Shown here one piece after another: positions 16,284 to 24,414 of a stretch of 64,000 nucleotides of DNA. Origin of the DNA: JADLBR01 sp964651705. Lineage in GTDB: Bacteria > Verrucomicrobiota > Verrucomicrobiia > JADLBR01. The stretch is taken from the NCBI GenBank assembly GCA_964651705.1, contig CAZYWZ010000027.1, forward strand, positions 1 to 64,000. Reading direction: 5' to 3'. A model generated the notes under the pieces. That model was given only the letters and a program-made list of their open reading frames with translations. It did not search any database and was not told the DNA's origin. Each line of letters starts with the position of its first letter. The first letter of the stretch is position 1. The position numbers and the translations under genes were made by a program.

Positions 16284-18092
16284 GTGACGACGCCGAAGAG
16301 ACACGCATTGAACGGCTCACCTTCCGTGGGCGCCAAGTCAGACGCTTCCGGAAAATCCCCGATGGCGGTGTTTCTTCCGGCGATTCTCCTCTCCTGCCTG
16401 TTCGCCGCCTGTGCCGGACCCATGCCGCTCCGGGATTCCCGGAACCCGGGCGCGTCCATGGGCCGAACTGATGACCCGCTCTACAGCAGCATTCATGAAT
16501 TTCATGCCACCACGAACAAGAACGGCCCGAAATTCACGATGTCGTTCATCGAGTTCACCGAACAGGGCGGCCTGGCCGCGCCTGAGCAGTTTGTCGCCGC
16601 GGCGACGAACCTCTCGGCTTGGGCGACCAACAGCACGCCGATTCTCCTGTTCTACCTCCATGGGTGGAGGAACAACTCCCGATCCCAGGACGTGATGGAG
16701 TTTTGTGAGTTTTCGGCGCACCTGGCGCGATGTTTGCACCGCATGGAGAATCACAGCCACCTTTTCTGTGTCTACCTGGCCTGGGACGGCTCGTACTTCT
16801 CCGAGGACCGGCATCCCGACTATTCCGCTTACTTGGAAAACAACCTCCCGCCAAAGGGGACCGTCAACAACTTGAGCATCCACGACACGCAGATTGGCAC
16901 GCTCTTCGATTTGGGGACGTTCTGGAGCCGGAAGGCGGCGGCGGAGAACGTGGCTTCGCTGGAACTGATCGAGGTGCTAACGGGGTTGGCGGATCTCGCC
17001 CACGCCAATCCCGAGGGGCGGGCCATCGCCCTGGCTCACTCTTTCGGCGCCCTGATCCTGGAACGGACGCTGGCCCAGGCGCTGCCAGCGATGGTTCATG
17101 ATGAAAAGCTCGTATTGCCGTTTGATTTGACCGTCCTGATGAATCCTGCGGCCGAAGGCTTCACGGCGTACCGGATCATCGATTTCTTCAAGCGTCGGAT
17201 CACGGACTGTGCGGCCCAGGCCGAGCGCCCCGCCATCATTACGGTCAACGCGATGAACGACATTGCCACCCGCTATGCGTTCACGGCGGGAACGATTCCA
17301 AAGCGATTGGGCCTCTGGCTCCCGTGGAACCGTTTCTTGAACAACCCGATCCTGCCGTGGGCCACACACCCCGACAAGAAGTCGGTGCGAAGCGCCGAAC
17401 TGCTCACCTGCACGTCCGGCCACAGCCGGTACCTGCCTTCGCATGACCTTCGCTTCGAGAGGGAACTCCCCAGAGCCGAAGCCGGGTATCGGGAGAAGTT
17501 GGGCAATATGGGATTTGATGCGCGCGGCAGCGGTACAAACGCATGGATCTTCGCCGTGAACTTTGCGGCCAACATGACGGAACCCCACTTGTACAGCCCA
17601 ACAAATCATGAGGCCGTTCTCTGGCAAAATCCCCGCGCCGGCGACGACCGTGTTGCCTCCGTGTGGCAATGCGTGGGTTTGAAACCAAAGGCCCACAGTG
17701 GGGCCGTCAAAGAGATTTACAATCGCACCCCTTATTGGATCCTGCGCGTGCCTCCCGAGGTGATCAGCGGCCATGGCGGCATCTGGAGCCCAAATTCCAA
17801 GAGTCTGTTGACCGCGCTCTACAGGATGTCCGGGCGATTCGGCGAGACCTCACGCAGGGTCTTTGACGTCACTTCCGTTAGCGCGATGCGCGATCCCAGG
17901 GCGGAAGGTGGCCCGACGGGTGGACTCGTCGATGTCGAGGAGTTCCAATCTACGACAAACGGCGCATCGATTCCCGAACCCGCACTCGCTGCCGGTCAAG
18001 ACCGCAGGAGAGATCATGTGGATCCTTCGCCGATTCTGGCGGGATCTCGGTCCCGGCCGAATGGTTCGATTGCACGAGGCCGGAAGCCGTAG
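16284..18092 (+). CDS. Putative lipoprotein alpha/beta hydrolase (602 aa)
   Basis: A basic N-terminal stretch is followed by a hydrophobic segment ending LLSCLFAACAG, a plausible lipobox cysteine near residue 43. The hydrolase core has PILLFYLHGWRNNS (HG oxyanion region), CVYLAWDGSYF, and the elbow GRAIALAHSFGALILERTL, where AHSFG replaces the usual GHSxG. The acid and His residues are not certain. GTG 16284 is preceded by GGGAGG at 7 nt. The DUF2235 gene follows closely, so the two are probably co-transcribed. Confidence 0.75.
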   Translation: MTTPKRHALNGSPSVGAKSDASGKSPMAVFLPAILLSCLFAACAGPMPLRDSRNPGASMGRTDDPLYSSIHEFHATTNKNGPKFTMSFIEFTEQGGLAAPEQFVAAATNLSAWATNSTPILLFYLHGWRNNSRSQDVMEFCEFSAHLARCLHRMENHSHLFCVYLAWDGSYFSEDRHPDYSAYLENNLPPKGTVNNLSIHDTQIGTLFDLGTFWSRKAAAENVASLELIEVLTGLADLAHANPEGRAIALAHSFGALILERTLAQALPAMVHDEKLVLPFDLTVLMNPAAEGFTAYRIIDFFKRRITDCAAQAERPAIITVNAMNDIATRYAFTAGTIPKRLGLWLPWNRFLNNPILPWATHPDKKSVRSAELLTCTSGHSRYLPSHDLRFERELPRAEAGYREKLGNMGFDARGSGTNAWIFAVNFAANMTEPHLYSPTNHEAVLWQNPRAGDDRVASVWQCVGLKPKAHSGAVKEIYNRTPYWILRVPPEVISGHGGIWSPNSKSLLTALYRMSGRFGETSRRVFDVTSVSAMRDPRAEGGPTGGLVDVEEFQSTTNGASIPEPALAAGQDRRRDHVDPSPILAGSRSRPNGSIARGRKP

Positions 18093-18137
18093 CCCATCCC
18101 ACGCGTGAGCGATACCCGGACGAAAATTGGAAAACAC

Positions 18138-20924
18138 ATGAGAAAGAAGCAACGACTGGCCCTCTGCCTCGATGGCACGTGGAACAACATGGATGACTCC
18201 ACCAACGTGTTCCATCAGTTCGCGCTGATCCCCGAAGGGGACGTGGCGGCCGGCGGCGGCACCGTTTGTCAGAAAAAATACTACCACCTGGGGGTTGGCA
18301 CGGGTCCGCTGGACCGGATCACCGGCGGCGGCTTTGGTTTCGGGATCGAGCAGAACGTGCGCAATGCCTACAATTGGCTCGTCCAGCACTATCAGGATGC
18401 GTCCGAGGGGGTCGAGGCGGACGAGATCTATGTTTTCGGATTCAGCCGAGGCGCCTACACCGCGAGGTCGCTGGTGGGTTTCATCAGTCGCTGTGGACTG
18501 TTGCGGCGCGGAGCGCCCCTGACCGTCCGGCAGCTCTGGCAGGCATACTGCCTCATCGGCAGACAGAGGGAAAGGCGGCGGAGCGTTTGGGACTGGTGGT
18601 TTGGCGAAGACACGCCCGAGATCCGAGAAATCTCCGAGCTTGTTTGCGATCCGTGGGAAATCTGCAAGAAAGCACAGAACGAGTCGCCAGAGATCCCGGG
18701 CCTCCGGGTACCGGGGCAAAACCTGAGGGAAACCGAACGGCTTCTCGTGCACTGGTCCAGGCGCGTCAAGATCACGTATCTCGGCGTCTATGACACGGTC
18801 GGAGCCATCGGCTGGGACGCGCTGGCAATCCCCGGCCTCACGAGCAAGCTGGCGCTGCACCACAACATGCGCCCAACCCGGCTGATCCAGAAATGCCGGC
18901 ACGCGCTCGCCATCGACGAGCACAGAAGCGTCTTCAACCACACCCCGTTCATGGAGTATATCGGACATCAGAGACCAGAAGGCGGCACCCGTCCCCGTGC
19001 CGTGGACAATGACGAAGCACGAGCGTACTGGCTTGCCGAGCGAGACACCTGGCGAAGGCGCATCGAACAGCGATGGTTCGTCGGCGCGCATTCAAACATC
19101 GGAGGCGGATATCCCAACAACGAACTGGCCATGGTGCCATTCCGGTGGATTTTCGATGGGGCGAAACAGGCAGGACTGGTATTGAACGGCATGTTGCCTT
19201 GGCCGACCGCTCCCAAAGCAAGGCCCGTGGACTCGTACCTGGAGTTTGCACGGCCGCTCTGGGCGATGATTCTCCGCGCGAAGCGCAATTTTCGCCGAAT
19301 GGATCCCGAACCCGAGGTCCGCGCCAGCCGAAGGAAAGTCAAACAGCCTGGCAATCCACCGCCCGGATTCTCCCTGGCCAGCATCAACGAGCAGGTCGAC
19401 GAAACCGTTTTCGATCATTGGAATCAGACCCAGGATTGTGCGCCGCCACCCAATCTTGTCAGCTATGCCGAGCGTGCGTTGGCAAACAATCCCCCGCCTG
19501 AGAATGCGAGTCGATTGAATGCGATCCGGCTCCGCACTCCCGGGCACGATTGGCCCGGCGGCGGGTGGATCGAAGAAGCGGCGCTGGTTGTCTGGGCGAC
19601 CTTGGGCGCCTGCGGATTGTCCGCGTTGACAGCGCTCGCGCATCCGGCAGGGGATGCGTCGCTCCCCCTCTGGCTGCTGTGCCTTGCCGCCCTCGGACTG
19701 AGCTTGATCGATTGGTTGGAGAGCCGCACCAATTTTGCATTGGCACTTGGAGGACGGGCTCCGTGGCGGCGTGCGGTCGGGGATTCGCTGTATTGGCTCC
19801 GGGCCTTCGGGGTGGTCCTATTTGCCATGGGCGGGATGCTGTTATTGGCCAAGCTAGGGCGCCCCGGCTGGCACGCCGGCTTGGCGGAAATCGTGAGCGC
19901 CCGGGTGGACCCATTCGTGTCCGCAATCTTTGTCGCGACATCCGCCGCACTGGGCGTTCTTGCGGGCAAGTTCTTCGACCGTGTTCTCCCCATCAAGCGG
20001 CCCTCGTGCGCCAGCGCCACACCGCATGCCGGCATGCCGCCCCCAAAGCGAGCAGGATGGCGATTCCCCGGCTGGTTGTCGGGTGTCGTGGTTGTTGCTG
20101 CGGGCATTCCGGCGGTCGCATTTTGCGCTTCGGCGGTCAAAATCGTTCTCGCGCCGGTCTTGCCTTCGGCAGGTGCAATGGCGCCAGCGTCGGGAGCCGC
20201 TGCCGCGTTTGGGGGAGCCGGGCTTCTGTTGATTCTCCAATGGGCCGTCGGCTATCTCGTGTCGGCGTTTGAATGGGTGGGCGAACCGTTGTCCAAGGCG
20301 AATCTGCGCTCGATAATACCGCTCCAACTATGCTGGTCACCGAAGGGCGCGCACCAGTGCCTCGAGGAATGGCGCAGAATGCTCGTTTGTCATTGGAACA
20401 ACGATGACGAGGACGCGGTTCATGGGCCGGCGGCGCGCTCCATGCGTGAGTTCGTGCGCGAGGCCCTTTGGCGTGACGTCATCGGCTTCATACCGATTTA
20501 TTTCTCTGTTTTCGTCCTCGGGTTGTGGTTTGCTGCCACGGAGCTTTCGTGGGACTGGCTGCGGTGTTCGCTCTCGGATCTTCCACTCTGGCTGATGCTT
20601 CCCCTGGCCACGGCCGTGGCGGATTACGCGGAAGATGCCTGCCACCTGCGATATCTGGCTATTCACGCCAAAGGCAAGGAACCCGGGTGGCTGCTCACAA
20701 TTCCAGCACTTGCAGCGGCTTGCATAAAGAGCCTCGGGTTCCTGACGGCCTGTGCCCTGGTGTTGGCGGCTGTCGCGCAGGGCAGTTGCCGCTGCGCCCT
20801 GCCCGATGCGCATGCCGGGTGGCGCGGAACGTTGGCGGTCTCAATATCCGCATTGGTAGTAGCCGCGGTCATTGGCATTGTCGTCACTTGGGCCGTTCGG
20901 CGCTTCCGGCTCAAGCGGGGATGA
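18138..20924 (+). CDS. DUF2235 (Tle1-type) hydrolase with about ten membrane helices (928 aa)
   Basis: The N-terminal half is a DUF2235 alpha/beta hydrolase: RLALCLDGTWNNMDD, the elbow FGFSRGAYTARSL, YLGVYDTVGAIG (candidate acid) and WFVGAHSNIGGGY (candidate His region; the usual HSDVGGGY is HSNIGGGY here). From about residue 470 the protein becomes a membrane domain with roughly ten hydrophobic helices. DUF2235 includes Tle1-type phospholipases delivered by type VI secretion, but those are soluble, and no secretion genes are near. A membrane-embedded lipid hydrolase is more likely. GTG 18105 is an alternative start. Confidence 0.82.
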   Translation: MRKKQRLALCLDGTWNNMDDSTNVFHQFALIPEGDVAAGGGTVCQKKYYHLGVGTGPLDRITGGGFGFGIEQNVRNAYNWLVQHYQDASEGVEADEIYVFGFSRGAYTARSLVGFISRCGLLRRGAPLTVRQLWQAYCLIGRQRERRRSVWDWWFGEDTPEIREISELVCDPWEICKKAQNESPEIPGLRVPGQNLRETERLLVHWSRRVKITYLGVYDTVGAIGWDALAIPGLTSKLALHHNMRPTRLIQKCRHALAIDEHRSVFNHTPFMEYIGHQRPEGGTRPRAVDNDEARAYWLAERDTWRRRIEQRWFVGAHSNIGGGYPNNELAMVPFRWIFDGAKQAGLVLNGMLPWPTAPKARPVDSYLEFARPLWAMILRAKRNFRRMDPEPEVRASRRKVKQPGNPPPGFSLASINEQVDETVFDHWNQTQDCAPPPNLVSYAERALANNPPPENASRLNAIRLRTPGHDWPGGGWIEEAALVVWATLGACGLSALTALAHPAGDASLPLWLLCLAALGLSLIDWLESRTNFALALGGRAPWRRAVGDSLYWLRAFGVVLFAMGGMLLLAKLGRPGWHAGLAEIVSARVDPFVSAIFVATSAALGVLAGKFFDRVLPIKRPSCASATPHAGMPPPKRAGWRFPGWLSGVVVVAAGIPAVAFCASAVKIVLAPVLPSAGAMAPASGAAAAFGGAGLLLILQWAVGYLVSAFEWVGEPLSKANLRSIIPLQLCWSPKGAHQCLEEWRRMLVCHWNNDDEDAVHGPAARSMREFVREALWRDVIGFIPIYFSVFVLGLWFAATELSWDWLRCSLSDLPLWLMLPLATAVADYAEDACHLRYLAIHAKGKEPGWLLTIPALAAACIKSLGFLTACALVLAAVAQGSCRCALPDAHAGWRGTLAVSISALVVAAVIGIVVTWAVRRFRLKRG

Positions 20925-20981
20925 TCGGCATCACCTGGCGTCTGGATTTAGATCGGACGCACGACAGACTGGCGTCAGCGC

Positions 20982-21342
20982 ATGAAGATCTCGTGCCTTG
21001 CGGCCACCGTCTTTCGCGCCTGCGTGTTCGTCCTGGCGCTGAGCGCCATCATCGCCGCGCTCACATGCGGCGCATTCCGGCTCGTGAGGGCGCCGGCGGA
21101 CGCGCGCGCACCTGCTGACGGGTAAGCGCGACCTTGCAGAAAAAGCAGCGCGTGACGCGGTGGCGGCCGATTCGGGGCAGTCCGAGGCGTGGTGCACCCT
21201 GGGCCTGATTCTCCAGACGCGCGGGGAGCTGGCCGGTGCCGAGGAGGCCCTCAAGGATCTCGATGCGGCGCTCCAGCGCAATCCCGGATTCGCCCCCGCG
21301 TTGCAGCTCAAAGCCGATCTGTCCGCCGGGCCGGGGCGGTAG
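20982..21342 (+). pseudogene. Decayed TPR-protein copy with internal deletions
   Basis: It opens with a helix matching the TPR gene at 4293 (MKISCLAATVFRACVFVLAL, then AFRLVRAP). A deletion at a GCGCGCG run shifts the frame, and from about 21105 the frame reads HLLTGKRDLAEKAARDAV, SEAWCTLGLILQTRGELAGA and ends DAALQRNPGFAPALQLKADL. Most TPRs are missing; the joins fall at short repeats (GAGGAGGCC; GATGC-GCGCTC) present in the full gene. It is a non-functional paralogue. Confidence 0.8.
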
Positions 21343-21411
21343 TGCCGCGGGACCGACGCCGGGCGGAGCGGAGCGCTTCTCTTGCGACCCGATTCGTGCT
21401 AGTGTTGGAGC

Positions 21412-21609
21412 ATGGGCACCCTCGCCGAGATCGAAGCGGCCGCCGACGCGCTTCCGCCGGAGCAGAAGCAGGAGCTCCTCTTGTTTCTAGCCACGCGTCT
21501 GCGCGGCGCCGGGCAGCTCCCGCCGCCCCGCAAGTTCAGCCGGGAACAAGTCGCGTCGTGGATCGCGGAGGATGAGGCGGAAATGCGGCGACTGCGGGAA
21601 AATGCGTGA
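21412..21609 (+). CDS. Putative antitoxin of PIN toxin (65 aa)
   Basis: A short charged protein (MGTLAEIEAAADALPPEQKQ, then LLLFLATRLR, ending EDEAEMRRLRENA) with a predicted helical N-terminus and acidic C-terminus. It overlaps the PIN-domain gene by 4 nt (GTGA). This layout fits a VapB-like antitoxin; the family is inferred from context and the ADALPPEQKQELLLFL pattern common in such proteins. Confidence 0.78.
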   Translation: MGTLAEIEAAADALPPEQKQELLLFLATRLRGAGQLPPPRKFSREQVASWIAEDEAEMRRLRENA

Positions 21610-22022
21610 GGCTTTTTCTCGATGCGAGCGTCTTGCTGGCGGCCTGCGGATCGACCCGCGGCGCATCGCACGAGATCTTTCGTGAGGCACGCGCCCGCGG
21701 CTGGGTGTTGATCGCGACCCCTTACGTCATAAGCGAAGTCTGCAATAACCTCGTGGACCTTCCCGCCGCCGCCACGGCCCGGTGGGCATGGCTGCGCCCC
21801 GATCTTGCGGTGCTGGACGATGTGCTGACGCTCGACAGGCCCGTGGTCTTTGCTGCCGCCAAGGACCGTCCGATTCTTTTCAGCGCCCTTGCCTGGGCGG
21901 ACGTCTTGCTTACCCGCGACCGCAAGGATTTCGGCGAACTCCTCGGCGGTTCGTTCTACGAGCTCCTGGTCCTCACGCCGGGCGACTTCCTCCAACGCCA
22001 GCGCCAAGGCGGGCGTCCGTAG
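21606..22022 (+). CDS. PIN-domain toxin, VapC-like (138 aa)
   Basis: It starts at GTG 21606. Conserved acidic PIN residues are visible: FLDASVLLAA (Asp near residue 5), VISEVCNNL (Glu) and WADVLLTRDRKDF (two Asp near the C-terminus). PIN toxins cleave tRNA or other RNAs with Mg2+. Length matches the family and the frame is intact, so the module may be active although surrounded by gene debris. Confidence 0.85.
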   Translation: MRLFLDASVLLAACGSTRGASHEIFREARARGWVLIATPYVISEVCNNLVDLPAAATARWAWLRPDLAVLDDVLTLDRPVVFAAAKDRPILFSALAWADVLLTRDRKDFGELLGGSFYELLVLTPGDFLQRQRQGGRP

Positions 22023-22066
22023 AACTTCCCTCGACGACGTCCGCCATGCCCAAGGGCCCTTGGCGC

Positions 22067-22400
22067 TCATCGCGCCTTTCGCTCGCTTCTATTCAATACC
22101 CTTCTCTGCCGCCACACGCACGCCGCCAGGGCCGCCAAGCCCAGCGCCACGAACGCTCCGGGTTCGGGGATCGCGGCGACGCGGGCAAATCCCCGAGCCT
22201 TCCAGATCCCGCTTGCGCGGTTCATTCCGACGGCACCAAGGTCCGAGTCCTCTGGGAGGCGCCGGCGGCGAAGCCTTACGAGCGCCAGCCCCTCACGCGC
22301 GACGAGATCCAAGCCGACGTGGATTGGGCTTCCGGCATCAGCGGTTTCGGTTCCGCCGGCGCCACGCGCACCCCGCCGGGGCCGGCCAGGACCCGCATGA
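22067..22400 (-). pseudogene. Two fused relics of SUMF1 PEP-CTERM 3' ends, with a possible antitoxin fragment
   Basis: On the minus strand 22067-22185 reads ARVAAIPEPGAFVALGLAAL then AACVWRQRR, the PEP-CTERM tail of a SUMF1 gene. The stretch 22338-22400 is a second, more degraded match to the 5951-6010 relic. Between them, on the plus strand (about 22228-22345), is an open stretch GTKVRVLWEAPAAKPYERQP with LTRDEIQADVDWASG, which resembles an antitoxin C-terminus; that identification is by eye only. No complete gene is present. Confidence 0.6.
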
Positions 22401-22469
22401 CAAATGCGGGGTGCGCTTGATTATCCTGGGTGCCGCCGTATTCTGTCCGCAGATACGCAAGGAGCCGCC

Positions 22470-22673
22470 ATGCTGAAAACCTATTCGGCCGAAATGAAGA
22501 AGGGCGAGATCCGCCTTGCCGAATACGTCCAGATTCCGGACGGCGCCCGGGTTCTGGTCACGGTCTTGGACCCCTCCGAAGGCGAGTTCTGGAGTGCCGC
22601 GTCTCAGAGCGCGGTCGACGAGGTTTGGGGCAACGAAGCCGACGACGTCTATGCCAAACTTCTCGAGGAATGA
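22470..22673 (+). CDS. Orphan antitoxin-like protein (67 aa)
   Basis: MLKTYSAEMKKGEIRLAEYV then QIPDGARVLVTVLD is a swapped-hairpin-like antitoxin N-terminus, followed by an acidic, flexible tail (DEVWGNEADDVYAKLLEE). An ideal ribosome-binding site (AAGGAG, 5-6 nt) precedes ATG 22470. Such proteins normally precede a PemK/MazF-like toxin. Here only the first codons of the toxin remain (22651-22698), so the antitoxin is an orphan. Confidence 0.75.
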   Translation: MLKTYSAEMKKGEIRLAEYVQIPDGARVLVTVLDPSEGEFWSAASQSAVDEVWGNEADDVYAKLLEE

Positions 22674-22698
22674 CGTCGTGCTCCCGGTCTTCGCGTAA
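22651..22698 (+). pseudogene. Truncated toxin 5' end (15 codons)
   Basis: MPNFSRNDVVLPVFA then a stop. The NFSRNDVVL start fits the PemK/MazF N-terminal strand, and the ATG overlaps the antitoxin gene as in the intact modules here. Within about eight codons the sequence becomes that of a SUMF1 gene fragment on the opposite strand, so the toxin was cut off by recombination or insertion. Assignment of such a short piece is tentative. Confidence 0.45.
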
Positions 22699-22920
22699 CC
22701 GTCATTGAGGAAATCGTCCGGCGAGCCGTCATCACGGTAGAAGTTCGCGCTGTTAGCGTCGCTGCCGTTGGGCGGGCGGCTGTTGGGGATCGAGTCGCTC
22801 TGGGTCGGATACAGCCAGCAGTTCGTCGTCCCGCTGGCGGTCGGGTCGTAATACGCCGCCTTGTACCACTCGTTTTCGGTGGGGATGACCCACGTCGCAT
22901 TCGCCTCGCGGGCGCCGCGG
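22672..22920 (-). pseudogene. Internal fragment of the SUMF1 PEP-CTERM gene at 8393-9433
   Basis: The minus strand reads about 80 codons without a stop: GAREANATWVIPTENEWYKA, AYYDPTASGTTNCWLYPTQS, DSIPNSRPPNGSDANSANFY and GSPDDFLNDGYAKTGST. Over this length it differs from the 8393-9433 protein at only a few residues. It has no start, N-terminus or PEP-CTERM tail. The high identity marks a recent duplication or gene-conversion scar. Confidence 0.85.
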
Positions 22921-22928
22921 GGCGGACA

Positions 22929-24052
22929 TCACCGGCGCGCGCCGGGATCGAGCGCCCCATCCATGGCCTGGTCAAAGACCTCCGATAGCTTCTCGCGGAT
23001 GCCCGGGCTCAGCGCGTCCAGGGTCCCGCCGTGCCCTTCGACGATCTTGGCCATCTTGGCCACGGAACGGTCGAACCCCTCCGCGCCAACGACCCCGCGA
23101 AACTCCGGGAAGTGTTTGTCGATCTCCGCGGCCATCCTGTCATGGATTGTCTGGGTGAGCTTCGGGCGTTTCCTCAATTCGTCACGGAGCCTGTCCGCTG
23201 ATTCCTGCATTCCCTCCAGGATCTGGATGGACGTGGGATCCATCCCCCGCATCTTCCGCTGGTCCTCCGTCTGCGTGCCCTCTCCGGGAAGGTATCCCTC
23301 CTTCGGCCCAGGGCCCCCGGCGCGCGCCCACCCCTGGGTTGCTTGCGGATCGTCCGGCGCGAGATGCTCATAGGACTCCTTTCCGCCGGGCGCGTAGTCC
23401 TCCATCCAGTCCTCGATCGCCTCGTCCCACGAAAGGGCCAGCTTCTCCGGCATCGCCATCAGGCCGGGCAGTGCGAGCGCCTTTTCCAACCTCTGCCGGA
23501 TGTCCGCCGCGGCCACCGCCCTCAACGTCTGCACGCGCCGTCCGGTCCAACCCCGCTCGACGCCATCCTCCCCATAGCACCACGTCCCCTCAAACGCCTC
23601 GCCCCCCTCGTCCAACGTCAGCCGCATCCGGCCCCAATGCCGGGTGCCGAATCTCGTCTCCTTGCAGGTCTGCGCGGGGTTATATCCTTCTCGTACCAGT
23701 GGCCGGTGAAAACGCGGCCGGCGACATCGCCGCTGACCCTCCCTCCCCTCTCCCCGTATCTGGCACGGAGCGACCCCTGCCCCGAGGTGCGGATATCCAT
23801 CACCCCGAACCCCGTGTCCCAGCACCCGGCAAATCCCCCATCCCGTTCCGATGCCGCGAGGCGCTCCAGTAATTCCTGCCCCCTGTCGCGACCCGGACCC
23901 TCCGCCACCGATGGCCCGCCACCGCCGCCACCGCGGGCACCGGCGCCTCCCTCGGCCGCCAAGAGCGGCTCGCGCGTTGCCGGAGCCACGGACATCGCGA
24001 TCAGCACCACGACGCTCACACCAATGCAAGACCAGAGAATGTATTTCTTCAT
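22929..24052 (-). pseudogene. Frameshifted gene of unknown function (signal anchor, GTW-type repeats, C-terminal helical part)
   Basis: The frame starting at 24052 gives a membrane anchor (MKKYILWSCIGVSVVVLIAM), then FAGCWDTGFGVMDIRTSGQG and VSGDVAGRVFTGHWYEK. Near 23686 it runs into a wrong frame, while the -1 frame continues the same pattern (YNPAQTCKETRFGTRHWGRM, RLTLDEGGEAFEGTWCYGE) to 22929. Two tandem W-T-x-F-G-x-M...F-x-G-x-W repeats span the break, so the frames belong to one gene. One inserted base in GAGAAGGATATAACC would restore it. It is a real frameshift or an assembly error; function is unknown. Confidence 0.65.
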
Positions 24053-24094
24053 GCAACCTCAGCCCTATCGCGATTCCCTCTTGCGACGCCCCGA

Positions 24095-24319
24095 TCAGAA
24101 GGTCGTCGTGATCTCGACGACATGAAACTCGCGCTCCCCATCGGAATAGGCGAAATCCGGCGAGGTGATCTGCACGAAGCCGCGGATGTCCTCCTCGCCC
24201 GGAAGCGGGTGCTCCTGGACAAACTCCCCCTGCCCCGCAGCAAGCCGCGGCATCGCCAGCACGAACCACGCCGCCATCGCGCCGCCAGGCCCTCGCAACG
24301 TGGGGTGACGCCCGAACAT
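24095..24319 (-). CDS. Small hypothetical protein (74 aa)
   Basis: Reads MFGRHPTLRGPGGAMAAWFV then LAMPRLAAGQGEFVQEHPLP and ends FAYSDGEREFHVVEITTTF. A GTG at 24382 would add 21 residues. The family is not recognised. It precedes the frameshifted gene by 42 nt on the same strand and may be its partner or a fragment of a larger gene. Confidence 0.45.
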   Translation of the reverse strand: MFGRHPTLRGPGGAMAAWFVLAMPRLAAGQGEFVQEHPLPGEEDIRGFVQITSPDFAYSDGEREFHVVEITTTF

Positions 24320-24414
24320 AAACTCCGAAACTCCGCCGGCAACATCGCCGGGGGAATGCGGCAATTCAAGTAAAAACGACACTCATTTCGCTTTTTTGAC
24401 CCAGCCCATGGCCA

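Noticed and set aside
18138..20924. DUF2235 protein as a type VI secretion effector
   Set aside because: No VgrG, PAAR, Hcp, adaptor or immunity gene is visible, and the large membrane domain does not fit a delivered effector.
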